DNA of 64,000 nt from Sphingobacterium sp. UBA5670 (GTDB lineage Bacteria > Bacteroidota > Bacteroidia > Sphingobacteriales > Sphingobacteriaceae), in assembly GCF_002420705.1 (NCBI RefSeq), contig NZ_DIIM01000011.1, positions 113,604 through 177,603 on the forward strand, read 5' to 3'. Positions 1 through 7,053 of the stretch are shown piece after piece; within the stretch, counting starts at the first letter, position 1, and each line of letters begins with the position of its first letter. Below the pieces are notes generated by a model that ran no database searches, had not been told where the DNA came from, and saw only the letters and a list, made by a program, of their open reading frames with translations. The position numbers and the translations under genes are program-made.

Positions 1-603
1 CTTTGCAAAACCAAAGCCCGGATCAAGAATAATGTCTTTCACCCCCATACTTCTTAGCGTCGCAATGCGGTCACCTAAAAACGTGGCAACGTCAGTTACA
101 ATATCTGTATAGTCTGTTTGTTCTTGCATATTTTCAGGGATACCGCGCATATGCATGAGAATATAAGGAACTTGATATTTGGCTACCGTAGCGAACATGT
201 TATCGTCGAGTGTACCTCCCGAAACATCATTTATGATGTGCACTCCCGCATCGATTGCAGCAGCAGCAACGTCTGCCCTAAAGGTATCGATTGATAAAAC
301 AGCTTCCGGAAATGCTTCCTTAATTGCGCGAATTGGAGGAAGAGCCCGATCCATTTCTTCCTGTGAAGAAATCAGCGGGGCACCTGGGCGGGAGGAATAG
401 GCACCAATATCAAGAATTTGCGCACCTTCAAGTAGCAGTTTTCTTGCTTTCTCGACCGCTAATTCAACTGTTGTATTGTCACCGCCATCATAAAAAGAAT
501 CTGGAGTCACATTGAGTATCCCCATAATAACAGGTTTTTCGAAGGTCAATAAATTCCCATCCACCCGTATAGAATGGCAAGCTGACGTTTGGAATCTTTT
601 CAT
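1..603 (-). CDS. folP: Dihydropteroate synthase (C-terminal part missing at window edge)
   Basis: Condenses 7,8-dihydropterin pyrophosphate with p-aminobenzoate in cytoplasmic folate synthesis. The visible 201 residues contain the family signature MGILNVTPDSF followed by YDGG, the LDIGAYSSRPGA loop (the usual DIGxxSTRPG motif), the SIDTFRADVA strand and INDVSGG. These cover the N-terminal two-thirds of the TIM barrel. The gene runs off the left edge of the window, so the C-terminus is not seen and no truncation is implied. The start is the ATG at 601-603; a near-perfect -7 box (TACTGTTG, 609-616) ends only 5 nt upstream, which suggests a very short leader. The family assignment is secure. Confidence 0.95.
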   Translation of the reverse strand, partial: MKRFQTSACHSIRVDGNLLTFEKPVIMGILNVTPDSFYDGGDNTTVELAVEKARKLLLEGAQILDIGAYSSRPGAPLISSQEEMDRALPPIRAIKEAFPEAVLSIDTFRADVAAAAIDAGVHIINDVSGGTLDDNMFATVAKYQVPYILMHMRGIPENMQEQTDYTDIVTDVATFLGDRIATLRSMGVKDIILDPGFGFAK

Positions 604-635
604 TAGAGCAACAGTAGGTTAAGCGTATGAAAATT

Positions 636-1115
636 TTATTTTACAACCAGAACTCCATCAGCTATAATACTAATGTCTTTTTTGGGTTGTGTAATTTGAT
701 CTATTTCAGTTTGCGATTTGCCAAGATCTTTGGCCGCGTGTTGTAAAGAAGCAACAGAAACTTCCTTTTTCTTTGCGATACCCTCAATGACAACTGTTTT
801 ACCAATTATATCCGCCGGCATAAAGAAACCATAGTCTTTGAAACGCACTGTAATAGGCTCTTCACCATCTCGTTGCAGTGTCATGAAACAACCTTTTTTC
901 TTACAAACTTCAACAACCTTGCCTTCTATTCTGCCGTTGAAAGCATTTTTTTTGCTGAGTTCTTTTTCAAGCTTTGCTACTGATATTGCATGGGAAGCAG
1001 AGATTTCCTTTCCATATTTTACACCTGGCTTTGCTGAAGGAATGTCCTTTTGCTGTGCTGAAGAAAGGTTGGTAAGGGCAATCCCTAATACAAAAAATAA
1101 AAAAATCTTTTTCAT
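636..1115 (-). CDS. DUF4920-type secreted protein
   Basis: A 159-residue protein with an N-terminal signal peptide (MKKIFLFFVLGIALTNLSSA, then Q). The mature part has an OB-fold-like pattern: GRIEGKVVEVCKKKGCFMTL, a basic and aromatic strand, then VIEGIAKKKEVS. The paired cysteines in CKKKGC are typical of DUF4920 proteins, whose function is not established. I chose the start at 1115 because the signal peptide begins there; an in-frame ATG at 1145 would add ten unrelated residues and overlap tsaC. The start lies 1 nt after the tsaC stop, so the two are probably co-transcribed and coupled. The product probably acts in the periplasm. Confidence 0.8.
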   Translation of the reverse strand: MKKIFLFFVLGIALTNLSSAQQKDIPSAKPGVKYGKEISASHAISVAKLEKELSKKNAFNGRIEGKVVEVCKKKGCFMTLQRDGEEPITVRFKDYGFFMPADIIGKTVVIEGIAKKKEVSVASLQHAAKDLGKSQTEIDQITQPKKDISIIADGVLVVK

Positions 1116-1116
1116 G

Positions 1117-1695
1117 CTATTTTCTAATAAATTCGAATTTACCACTTGGGTCCAGTTTCATAATGGTAGATGATTTTCCATCGGTTTCTACATCTCTGTC
1201 GTAGGCGACAATATAGTCCACTCCCTCTTTGATGGCATCAGATATTTCGTCAAAATCTTTTGCTGTGGGTTCACCGCTAATATTTGCCGAAGTGGAGATT
1301 ATCGGTTTGCGGAACCGTTGTAAAAGCTGTTCACAAAAAGGATGTTTGACAATCCGAATGCCAATTGATCCGTCTTCCGCTATTGCGTTGGGAGCAAGAT
1401 TTTTGGCATTCGAATAGACAATTGTCAAGGGTTTTTCCGTATATTCAATAAGTTGATAAGCAACCTCTGGAATCTCATTGACATAACTCGCCAATTGATT
1501 GTCGTTATGTAATAAGACAATCAGGCTTTTAGATTTATCTCTTCCTTTCAGCTGAAAGACTTTTTCTACCGCTTCAGGATTGGTGGCATCACAGCCTATT
1601 CCCCAGATTGTATCCGTGGGGTATAAGATCAGTCCACCATTTTTTAGCGTCTCCAAGGCCTTATTCAAATCTTCTCGATCTACGAATCCACTCAT
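1117..1695 (-). CDS. tsaC: L-threonylcarbamoyladenylate synthase (Sua5/YrdC family)
   Basis: Makes threonylcarbamoyl-AMP from threonine, bicarbonate and ATP, the first step of the t6A37 modification in ANN-decoding tRNAs. The 192 residues form a single YrdC domain with the N-terminal GGLILYPTDTIWGIGCDA motif, the KGRDKSKSLIVL stretch that binds nucleotide, and STSANISGEPT near residue 140. The length fits stand-alone TsaC/YwlC-type enzymes; the longer Sua5 C-terminal domain is absent. A partner gene of the same pathway, tsaE, is at 12323-12733. The DUF4920 gene follows directly downstream. Confidence 0.93.
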   Translation of the reverse strand: MSGFVDREDLNKALETLKNGGLILYPTDTIWGIGCDATNPEAVEKVFQLKGRDKSKSLIVLLHNDNQLASYVNEIPEVAYQLIEYTEKPLTIVYSNAKNLAPNAIAEDGSIGIRIVKHPFCEQLLQRFRKPIISTSANISGEPTAKDFDEISDAIKEGVDYIVAYDRDVETDGKSSTIMKLDPSGKFEFIRK

Positions 1696-1721
1696 TTTAT
1701 TTTTTAATGCTAATTTTAACG

Positions 1722-2540
1722 TTAAACAGCAACATTGTGATCACGTAATGCGTCATTTAATGACGTCTTTTTGTCCGTAGACTCTTTACGTTGGCCGATG
1801 ATCAAAGCACAAGGAACTTGATATTCTCCAGCGGCAAATTTCTTCGTATAAGATCCTGGAATCACAACTGAACGGGCAGGTACATAACCTTTATATTCAA
1901 CTGGCTCAGGGCCTGTCACATCAATAATTTTTGTTGATGCTGTCAATACAACATTGGCGCCTAATACTGCTTCTTTTTCGACACGAATACCTTCGACCAC
2001 AATCGCTCTTGATCCGATGAATACATTGTCTTCAATAATAACAGGAGCTGCTTGTACGGGTTCCAGTACACCACCAATTCCGACACCGCCACTTAAGTGA
2101 ACATGTTTACCAATTTGTGCACAAGAGCCAACAGTTGCCCATGTATCTACCATAGTGCCTTCGTCTACATAAGCACCAATATTAACATAAGAAGGCATCA
2201 TAATCACCCCTTTGGCCAAATAGGCACCTAAACGAGCGGAAGCTCCTGGTACAACACGCACGCCCGTGTGTTTGTAGTCTGTTTTTAATTTCATTTTGTC
2301 ATGAAACACAAAAGGACCAGCAGTCGTTTCACGCATATCATTGATTGGAAAATATAAGATGACGGCTTTTTTGATCCAATCATTTACATGCCATCTCGTC
2401 CCGATCATTTCAGCCACCCGGATTTCCCCGCTATCTAACTTCATGATAACAGCACGGATCGCTTCTGTATATTCTTTATATTCTAATAATTGTCTGTCTT
2501 CCCACGCTTCCTCAATCAATTTTTTTAGTGGCTCTACCAT
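1722..2540 (-). CDS. dapD: 2,3,4,5-tetrahydropyridine-2,6-dicarboxylate N-succinyltransferase
   Basis: Succinyl-CoA-dependent step of the succinylase branch of diaminopimelate/lysine synthesis, which supplies peptidoglycan precursor. The protein has 272 residues, the usual DapD length. It has an alpha-helical N-terminal domain (about 1-95), then left-handed beta-helix hexapeptide repeats seen in the GVIMMPSYVNIGAYVDEGTM and IGGVLEPVQAAPVIIEDN region, and a short C-terminal tail. The ATG at 2538-2540 is preceded by a perfect -7 box (TAAGTTTG, 2581-2588 on this strand), which predicts a leader of about 35-40 nt. It precedes tsaC by 26 nt and may share a transcript with it. Confidence 0.95.
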   Translation of the reverse strand: MVEPLKKLIEEAWEDRQLLEYKEYTEAIRAVIMKLDSGEIRVAEMIGTRWHVNDWIKKAVILYFPINDMRETTAGPFVFHDKMKLKTDYKHTGVRVVPGASARLGAYLAKGVIMMPSYVNIGAYVDEGTMVDTWATVGSCAQIGKHVHLSGGVGIGGVLEPVQAAPVIIEDNVFIGSRAIVVEGIRVEKEAVLGANVVLTASTKIIDVTGPEPVEYKGYVPARSVVIPGSYTKKFAAGEYQVPCALIIGQRKESTDKKTSLNDALRDHNVAV

Positions 2541-2580
2541 ATTATTTGTTTGCTTATTTGAATTAGTTTATTTTGATGTA

Positions 2581-2588
2581 CAAACTTA
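2581..2588 (-). promoter_or_regulatory. -7 box upstream of dapD
   Basis: TAAGTTTG on the minus strand matches the Bacteroidota consensus TAnnTTTG. It overlaps the stop codon of the interrupted small ORF at 2586-2852. Confidence 0.5.
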
Positions 2589-2618
2589 GATAAAGTTGGA
2601 CTTAAAAACAACTTTATC
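2589..2618 (-). repeat. 10-bp inverted repeat upstream of dapD
   Basis: GATAAAGTTG and its exact inverse complement CAACTTTATC are separated by 10 nt. The repeat lies within the 3' end of the small interrupted ORF and just upstream of the dapD -7 box. It could be a weak hairpin or an operator; there is no T-run on the minus-strand 3' side. Confidence 0.4.
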
Positions 2619-2840
2619 CATTGTTCCTTGCAATAGACTTCCCTGATAATAATAGCCTACCAACTTATGATCAACTTCTGACTGCAACCACAGTGTGTGC
2701 ACAGTGAATCCACGTTGAGTGCATCTTTTAAAGGGACCATCACTATACAGATCTCGTTTTAACAATCCGCTTGCAGTCAGGAGTTGGTATGGGGAATTTT
2801 CTATAATTGATTTTGGTTATATCGGTTCTAAAAATATAGT

Positions 2841-2848
2841 TATTTTTG
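2841..2848 (+). promoter_or_regulatory. -7 box directly before the S4-domain gene
   Basis: TATTTTTG, a perfect TAnnTTTG, ends 4 nt before the ATG at 2853. Transcription would start within about a base of the start codon. Confidence 0.55.
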
Positions 2849-2852
2849 TCAT

Positions 2853-3263
2853 ATGGCAGGAACATCAGAAAAATTGAGAATTGATAAATATCTGTGGTCA
2901 ATTAGGTTATTTAAGACAAGGACTTTGGCGACAGAAGCCTGTAAGGCAGGGCGAGTGAAACTAAATGGCCAAAATATAAAACCATCTTACGAAGTCAAGA
3001 TCGGTGATGTATATCATGTCCAAAAGGGAATTGAGAAAAAAGTGGTAAAGGTTACTGGTCTTTTAGAACGTCGTGTTGATGCGAAGACGGCAGTTCAATT
3101 TTATGAAGATCAGACGCCTATAGAAGAAACCGTAGGATTTAAATCCGTGTTTCATGCTCCAGTCCTAAAGCGCGATCGTGGTACCGGACGCCCTACGAAA
3201 AAGGACCGTCGTGAAATAGATGGTTTACAATCTTCAGAATGGTGGGAGAAAGAAGATGAATAA
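2853..3263 (+). CDS. S4-domain RNA-binding protein (Hsp15-like)
   Basis: A 136-residue protein with an S4 domain at residues 8-70: LRIDKYLWSIRLFKTRTLAT, ACKAGRVKLNG, then KIGDVYHV. This matches the HslR/Hsp15 family, which in Escherichia coli binds stalled 50S subunits carrying free nascent chains. The C-terminal half is basic (VLKRDRGTGRPTKKDRRE), as expected for rRNA contact. The ATG at 2853 sits 4 nt after a perfect -7 box, so the mRNA is probably leaderless. Its 3' end overlaps the asparaginase start by 8 nt. The exact role in this organism is inferred from the family. Confidence 0.85.
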   Translation: MAGTSEKLRIDKYLWSIRLFKTRTLATEACKAGRVKLNGQNIKPSYEVKIGDVYHVQKGIEKKVVKVTGLLERRVDAKTAVQFYEDQTPIEETVGFKSVFHAPVLKRDRGTGRPTKKDRREIDGLQSSEWWEKEDE

Positions 3264-4305
3264 TCTGAAGATATGCGTCATAATTACGGCGGGAAGCCTG
3301 TTGGCGATGTCCTGTAAATCGTATGTAAAATCGACAACCTCAGCTAAAGGTGAATTTGTCTTGGCTATCCATGGTGGGGCTGGCACGATCTTGAAAAAGA
3401 ATATGACAGATTCGATGGAGCAGGCTTATAAAACCGTATTGGGACAAGCTCTCAAAGTTGGCTATGAAAAAATTAAGCAAGGCGGCAGCAGTTTGGATGC
3501 GGTTGAATCTGTGATACATATTATGGAAGATTCACCATTATTTAATGCTGGTAAGGGTGCTGTTTTTACACACGATGGGAGAAATGAACTGGATGCCTCA
3601 ATTATGAATGGAAAGACTTTGGCTGCAGGAGCTGTTGCAGGGGTTACGACTATCAAAAACCCGATCTCAGCAGCGAAAGCGGTGATGGAAAAATCTGAGC
3701 ACGTGATGATGGTCGGTAAAGGTGCGGAGCAATTCGCTGCACAAGCGGGATTGGAAATCGTAGATCCTTCCTATTTTTGGACCGAAGCACGTTGGGAATC
3801 TCTACAGAAAATTAAAAAAGAAGACAGTACCAAAACGCAATTGGATCATGATCAAAAACAGGTTTCGCGTTTGGGGCTGGCTAATAAAGATGCAAAATTC
3901 GGTACAGTAGGCTGTGTTGCTTTGGATGGATACGGTAACTTGGCGGCGGGTACTTCGACAGGAGGGATGACAAATAAGAAGTTTGGACGAGTTGGTGATT
4001 CTCCAATTATCGGAGCTGGAACTTATGCCAACAACGAAACCTGTGCAGTTTCTTGTACAGGGTGGGGAGAGTTCTATATTCGTCATGTAGCTGCCTATAA
4101 AGTGTCGGCATTAATGGAATATAAAGGTGAAGATGTTGTTCAGGCAAGTCAGGAAGTGATCGACGGTATTGGTAAGATGGGCGGCAATGGAGGGATGATT
4201 GTTTTGGACAAAGATGGTCATGTCGCTATGCCTTTTAATACCGCCGGCATGTATCGAGGAACTGTGACTAAAGATGGTAAGATTACCGTAGAAATTTATA
4301 AATAG
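3256..4305 (+). CDS. Isoaspartyl peptidase/L-asparaginase lipoprotein (Ntn hydrolase)
   Basis: An N-terminal-nucleophile hydrolase that would cleave isoaspartyl dipeptides and/or asparagine. The start ATG at 3256 overlaps the S4 stop; an upstream in-frame ATG (3220) lies inside the S4 gene and is rejected. Residues 1-20 form a lipoprotein signal ending in LLAMSC, so the enzyme is probably membrane-anchored in the periplasm. The family motifs are present: IHGGAGT near residue 33, GKGAVF and LDASIM, and the autocleavage site GTVGCVALD, with Thr217 as the expected nucleophile. GTSTGGMTNK and GDSPIIGAGTYA follow. The 349-residue length fits the family plus signal. Confidence 0.92.
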   Translation: MNNLKICVIITAGSLLAMSCKSYVKSTTSAKGEFVLAIHGGAGTILKKNMTDSMEQAYKTVLGQALKVGYEKIKQGGSSLDAVESVIHIMEDSPLFNAGKGAVFTHDGRNELDASIMNGKTLAAGAVAGVTTIKNPISAAKAVMEKSEHVMMVGKGAEQFAAQAGLEIVDPSYFWTEARWESLQKIKKEDSTKTQLDHDQKQVSRLGLANKDAKFGTVGCVALDGYGNLAAGTSTGGMTNKKFGRVGDSPIIGAGTYANNETCAVSCTGWGEFYIRHVAAYKVSALMEYKGEDVVQASQEVIDGIGKMGGNGGMIVLDKDGHVAMPFNTAGMYRGTVTKDGKITVEIYK

Positions 4306-4335
4306 TCACTTGGCTACTTCATAACCCTAAAATAG

Positions 4336-4379
4336 CCCAAGCGATCAATACAAGAAATACAACCAGTTGATCACTTGGG
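4336..4379. terminator. Putative terminator between convergent asparaginase and ytxJ genes
   Basis: CCCAAGCGATCAA (4336-4348) and TTGATCACTTGGG (4367-4379) are inverse complements except for one position. The loop is 18 nt. T-rich DNA follows on the plus side (4384-4397). It could serve one or both converging genes. Confidence 0.5.
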
Positions 4380-4419
4380 ATAAGTTTTGTGGTTTTTATA
4401 GCATTTACAGGTGGTAACC

Positions 4420-4758
4420 TTAAAGTGCAGTCAGGTATTTTTCAATTTCGTCAAATTGAATATCACCATGCGAAGCATCATACCGGTTATTCTTCCCTTC
4501 TACGATCAGTATTTGTGGCGACTGGTGTTCTACGTTCCAGCGTTGAGCAATTTCATTCGATAATGAACGGTAGCGTAAGAGGTCTAAGAGATAAATAGCA
4601 TAATCATGATCAGAAGTAGCTGACATTCGCTCCAGGCTACGCTTGGCCATGTTACTTATGCCACAAGTAGTGCTATGTTTAAAGATGGCCACGACTTTAT
4701 CGGATTGGTAAAGTTCCTGTAATTGTTCTTCTGTATTTAATTCTATCCAATTAATCAT
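4420..4758 (-). CDS. ytxJ: Bacillithiol-system redox-active protein YtxJ
   Basis: A 112-residue thioredoxin-fold protein. The motif FKHSTTCGISNMAKRSLE has the single redox cysteine (Cys32) of the YtxJ/monothiol bacilliredoxin-like family, followed by the thioredoxin-fold strands HQSPQILIVEGKN and DIQFDEIEKYL. The family is linked to bacillithiol-producing bacteria, so this organism probably makes bacillithiol; no bsh genes are in the window. The start is only 1 nt from the 3' end of the upstream gene at 4760-5500, so they probably form a transcription unit. The molecular substrate is unknown. Confidence 0.85.
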   Translation of the reverse strand: MINWIELNTEEQLQELYQSDKVVAIFKHSTTCGISNMAKRSLERMSATSDHDYAIYLLDLLRYRSLSNEIAQRWNVEHQSPQILIVEGKNNRYDASHGDIQFDEIEKYLTAL

Positions 4759-4759
4759 A

Positions 4760-5500
4760 TTATAGTTCTGTGAATTTTTTCTGTTCTACTTGTACAAAGG
4801 AAGAAATAGAGGAGAATACGCAGGTCTTCTTATCGTTATTCGTAGCGTTAAAAAAACTAGGGAGCCGTATGCCATCCCCGATTTCCTTGTATTTGCTTAC
4901 TTCATAAGCAATTTTCTCTCCTTTATCGGTGTATTCGTAATAAGTGATCTCGCCGGTATTTTGATCTATGTAAATAGATCCATCTATCTTTAAACCAAAA
5001 ATAGAACCCGACGAACTGATATTCGCTATTGTTAATTTTTGTCCACCAATGAAACGATCGGTTTGACCTTTGAGTGTGACATTCTTATGTCCAATTAAGG
5101 TGGGTAAAAGGAGTAGATTGAGGTCGGAAAATAGTTGGCCTCGGATTGATTTTCTAAGTTCCGCACCGTCTGGCGTCGAATTTCCTCCGATGTAGAGTTT
5201 ATCCGCGCTACTTTTTTTAAAATTAAACAGATAAGTTACCTGATCTGTTCCACTATAGCCGTCAAATCTGCATTCTCCGGTTGAGCGATTGAATAAGAAT
5301 TTTCGCTCATCATTGGACACTTGATCTGAAATCGTATTTCCCTTTGCTGAGAAAGCTAGAAATTGTAAAGAGTCCCATTTACCTTGGCCACCGATACTTT
5401 GCCATACCTGTTTGTTTAGACTATCACCTTGTGCTATAACATTGAGCTGACAGCAAAAAGTAAAGACAAATATCAACAGTACATTCGATAATGTTTTCAT
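4760..5500 (-). CDS. Secreted protein of unknown function, LolA-like fold suspected
   Basis: A 246-residue protein with a signal peptide (MKTLSNVLLIFVFTFCCQLN, cleavage near VIA-Q). The mature part begins with a DSLNKQVWQSIGGQGKWDSL stretch and continues with alternating strands, including the pairs FLFNRSTGECRFDG and GSIYIDQNTGEITYYEY. The pattern resembles outer-membrane lipoprotein-sorting-like proteins in which a leading 'sequence-weighted' segment measures ash-like beta strands, but I cannot name the family. The start at 5500 was chosen for the signal peptide; an ATG at 5533 would add eleven residues. It sits directly upstream of ytxJ. Confidence 0.65.
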   Translation of the reverse strand: MKTLSNVLLIFVFTFCCQLNVIAQGDSLNKQVWQSIGGQGKWDSLQFLAFSAKGNTISDQVSNDERKFLFNRSTGECRFDGYSGTDQVTYLFNFKKSSADKLYIGGNSTPDGAELRKSIRGQLFSDLNLLLLPTLIGHKNVTLKGQTDRFIGGQKLTIANISSSGSIFGLKIDGSIYIDQNTGEITYYEYTDKGEKIAYEVSKYKEIGDGIRLPSFFNATNNDKKTCVFSSISSFVQVEQKKFTEL

Positions 5501-5594
5501 AATCCTATTTTTAAAGAAACAATCACAAAGCAACCGACTCCTGAATCGGGCGCATTCAGCTCGATGATTGTATTTTTATGCTAGTGAAAAATAA

Positions 5595-5636
5595 AAATCG
5601 ATTAATAAAATAAGTGAATATCTTATTAATCGATTT
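5595..5636 (-). terminator. Rho-independent terminator after ribH
   Basis: Perfect 14-bp arms (AAATCGATTAATAA / TTATTAATCGATTT) with a 14-nt loop. On the minus strand the hairpin is followed by TTATTTTTC. The stem is AT-rich, so its efficiency is uncertain. Confidence 0.6.
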
Positions 5637-5720
5637 ATTCAAAATATGCAGTATCTGAGTTTCTAAGTTGTGCTCAAAAATACCTTTCATCATTGAATGG
5701 TAGGCAAAATTAATACCAAA

Positions 5721-6209
5721 CTAGAATTTTTTGGCAATATGAGCCATTTGTATAGCAGTAATAGCGGCTTCTTCACCTTTATTGCCATGCTTGCCACCCG
5801 CGCGATCCAATGCTTGTTGCAAATTATCCGTTGTCAGCACACCAAAAATAGCGGGTTTGTTGTATTTGAGCCCCACATTGGCAATGCCGTTTGCAACGGC
5901 GTCGCAAATAAAATCAAAGTGTCTAGTTTCTCCCTGAATGACGCATCCTAAGCAGATAACGGCGTCAAAACTCTGATTTCTTAATGCTAGATCTGCTCCA
6001 GAAATTAACTCGAAACTCCCAGGAACCTCGATCACCTCTATATTGCTTTCCTTAGCGCCGTGCTTTTCTAAACCTGTAATTGCACCATTCAATAATGCAC
6101 CAGTAATTTCTGCGTTCCATTGTGCAACAACGATTGCAAATTTGAATGGACTTGCATCCGCAACCTGGATATGCGAAAAGTCTGATAAATTTTTAATGCT
6201 ACTTGCCAT
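5721..6209 (-). CDS. ribH: 6,7-dimethyl-8-ribityllumazine synthase
   Basis: Condenses 5-amino-6-ribitylamino-uracil with dihydroxybutanone phosphate, the penultimate riboflavin step, as a large oligomeric shell. The 162-residue product has the characteristic stretches FAIVVAQWNAEIT, VPGSFELISGADLA and CLGCVIQGETRHFDFICDAV, where the histidine is the catalytic base, and GVLTTDNLQQALDRAGGKHGNKG. The start at 6207-6209 is preferred over an upstream in-frame ATG at 6245: the family begins about here, and a perfect -7 box (6218-6225) ends 8 nt before it. No other rib genes are present. Confidence 0.95.
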   Translation of the reverse strand: MASSIKNLSDFSHIQVADASPFKFAIVVAQWNAEITGALLNGAITGLEKHGAKESNIEVIEVPGSFELISGADLALRNQSFDAVICLGCVIQGETRHFDFICDAVANGIANVGLKYNKPAIFGVLTTDNLQQALDRAGGKHGNKGEEAAITAIQMAHIAKKF

Positions 6210-6217
6210 AATAGTAA

Positions 6218-6225
6218 CAAAGATA
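6218..6225 (-). promoter_or_regulatory. -7 box directly before ribH
   Basis: TATCTTTG on the minus strand, a perfect TAnnTTTG, 8 nt before the ribH ATG. It predicts a leader of about 5 nt and excludes the longer start at 6245. Confidence 0.55.
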
Positions 6226-6244
6226 GTGATTTTAGGTGGGCACA

Positions 6245-6275
6245 AAAAAAGAGGCTATAAAATAGCCTCTTTTTT
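6245..6275 (-). terminator. Terminator after the TPR membrane protein gene
   Basis: AAAAAAGAGGCTAT pairs with ATAGCCTCTTTTTT across a 3-nt loop, giving a GC core followed by a T-run on the minus strand. It isolates ribH from the upstream gene. Confidence 0.8.
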
Positions 6276-6297
6276 ATTATGTTCTAGATTTATTCTA

Positions 6298-6969
6298 TTA
6301 AAGATGTGCTTGTACACGGCCTAATAAGCCATCAATTGTAGAAGCTTCTTGGCTCTCTGGAAAATCTGTTTTGATTTTTTTGTAAGCATTCTCTGCACTT
6401 TTGTAATCATTTTGTGCTTCGTATACAAGCCCTAATTTTTTCAAAAAGAGTGGCGTTGTATAGGAGTTGCTAGATTTTTCAGATGCTTGCTTATAATAGT
6501 CCGCGGCTTTTTTGTAATCTTTTAATTCTGAGTAAGCGTCACCTGTTAAACCGATTACCAAAGGATCTAAAATTTGGCTTCCAGTAGGAGAATATTTTTC
6601 GAGTGCTTTCACCGCTTCATTGAATTTGCCTTGACGCAAATATAAACCGCCTAAATATGCATTTGCAATATTTGCAGATTTTGTATTTGAATATTCGTCG
6701 GCAATTTGTTTAAAACCAAGAAATGCACCATCGCCCATGATTGCTTTGTTTTGCAAAGAATCAATTGTTGCAAGCTGTTCTGCTTTGTACATACGGTTCG
6801 AAGCTTCTTCTGCTCTTGGATCTAGATAAAGCTTTTGATATCCAAAATAAAGTAAGATCAATACAACGATACCACCTAAAATGAACACTACACTTTTTTG
6901 GTTATCTTGAAAAAAAGATCCTTTTGAAGGTTTGAAACCTTGATTTGTATTATTTGTGTTTTTAGACAT
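6298..6969 (-). CDS. TPR membrane protein, YfgM/BamD-like layout
   Basis: A 223-residue protein with a short cytoplasmic N-terminus, one membrane segment at about 28-47 (SVVFILGGIVVLILLYFGYQ) and tetratricopeptide repeats across residues 60-220. Repeat cores include FLGFKQIADEYSNTKSANIA, NAYLGGLYLRQGKFNEAVKA and AADYYKQASEKSS. The layout resembles YfgM, which in proteobacteria works with the Sec translocon and periplasmic chaperones; the shared role is only an inference. A perfect -7 box (6994-7001) lies 24 nt upstream, and a clear terminator follows, so this is probably a single-gene unit. Confidence 0.8.
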   Translation of the reverse strand: MSKNTNNTNQGFKPSKGSFFQDNQKSVVFILGGIVVLILLYFGYQKLYLDPRAEEASNRMYKAEQLATIDSLQNKAIMGDGAFLGFKQIADEYSNTKSANIANAYLGGLYLRQGKFNEAVKALEKYSPTGSQILDPLVIGLTGDAYSELKDYKKAADYYKQASEKSSNSYTTPLFLKKLGLVYEAQNDYKSAENAYKKIKTDFPESQEASTIDGLLGRVQAHL

Positions 6970-6993
6970 TACTAATCAGTAAAATATGGATTG

Positions 6994-7001
6994 CAAAAAT
7001 A
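6994..7001 (-). promoter_or_regulatory. -7 box of the TPR membrane protein gene
   Basis: TATTTTTG on the minus strand matches TAnnTTTG. It ends 24 nt before the ATG. Confidence 0.45.
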
Positions 7002-7053
7002 CACTTTTCGAGCAAATTTGCAAGTGTTTTGTAAATTTTAAAGTAATTTAACT

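Larger units (their letters stand above)
2586..2852 (-). pseudogene. Small ORF with one in-frame stop, possible decayed gene
   Basis: On the minus strand the ATG at 2850-2852 opens a frame that hits TAA at 2817-2819 after 11 codons. The same frame then stays open for 76 codons to the TAA at 2586-2588. The open part has normal protein-like composition, with stretches such as SPYQLLTASGLLKRDL and GFTVHTLWLQSEVDHKLVGY. I do not recognise the family. It may be a gene killed by a nonsense mutation, or an intact shorter gene using TTG (GGA-TTG-TTA-AAA) as start, which gives about 59 residues. It is antisense to the S4 gene promoter region and lies upstream of dapD on the same strand. Confidence 0.4.

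Noticed and set aside
1..603. Truncated folP pseudogene
   Set aside because: The gene is cut only by the window edge and has no internal stop.
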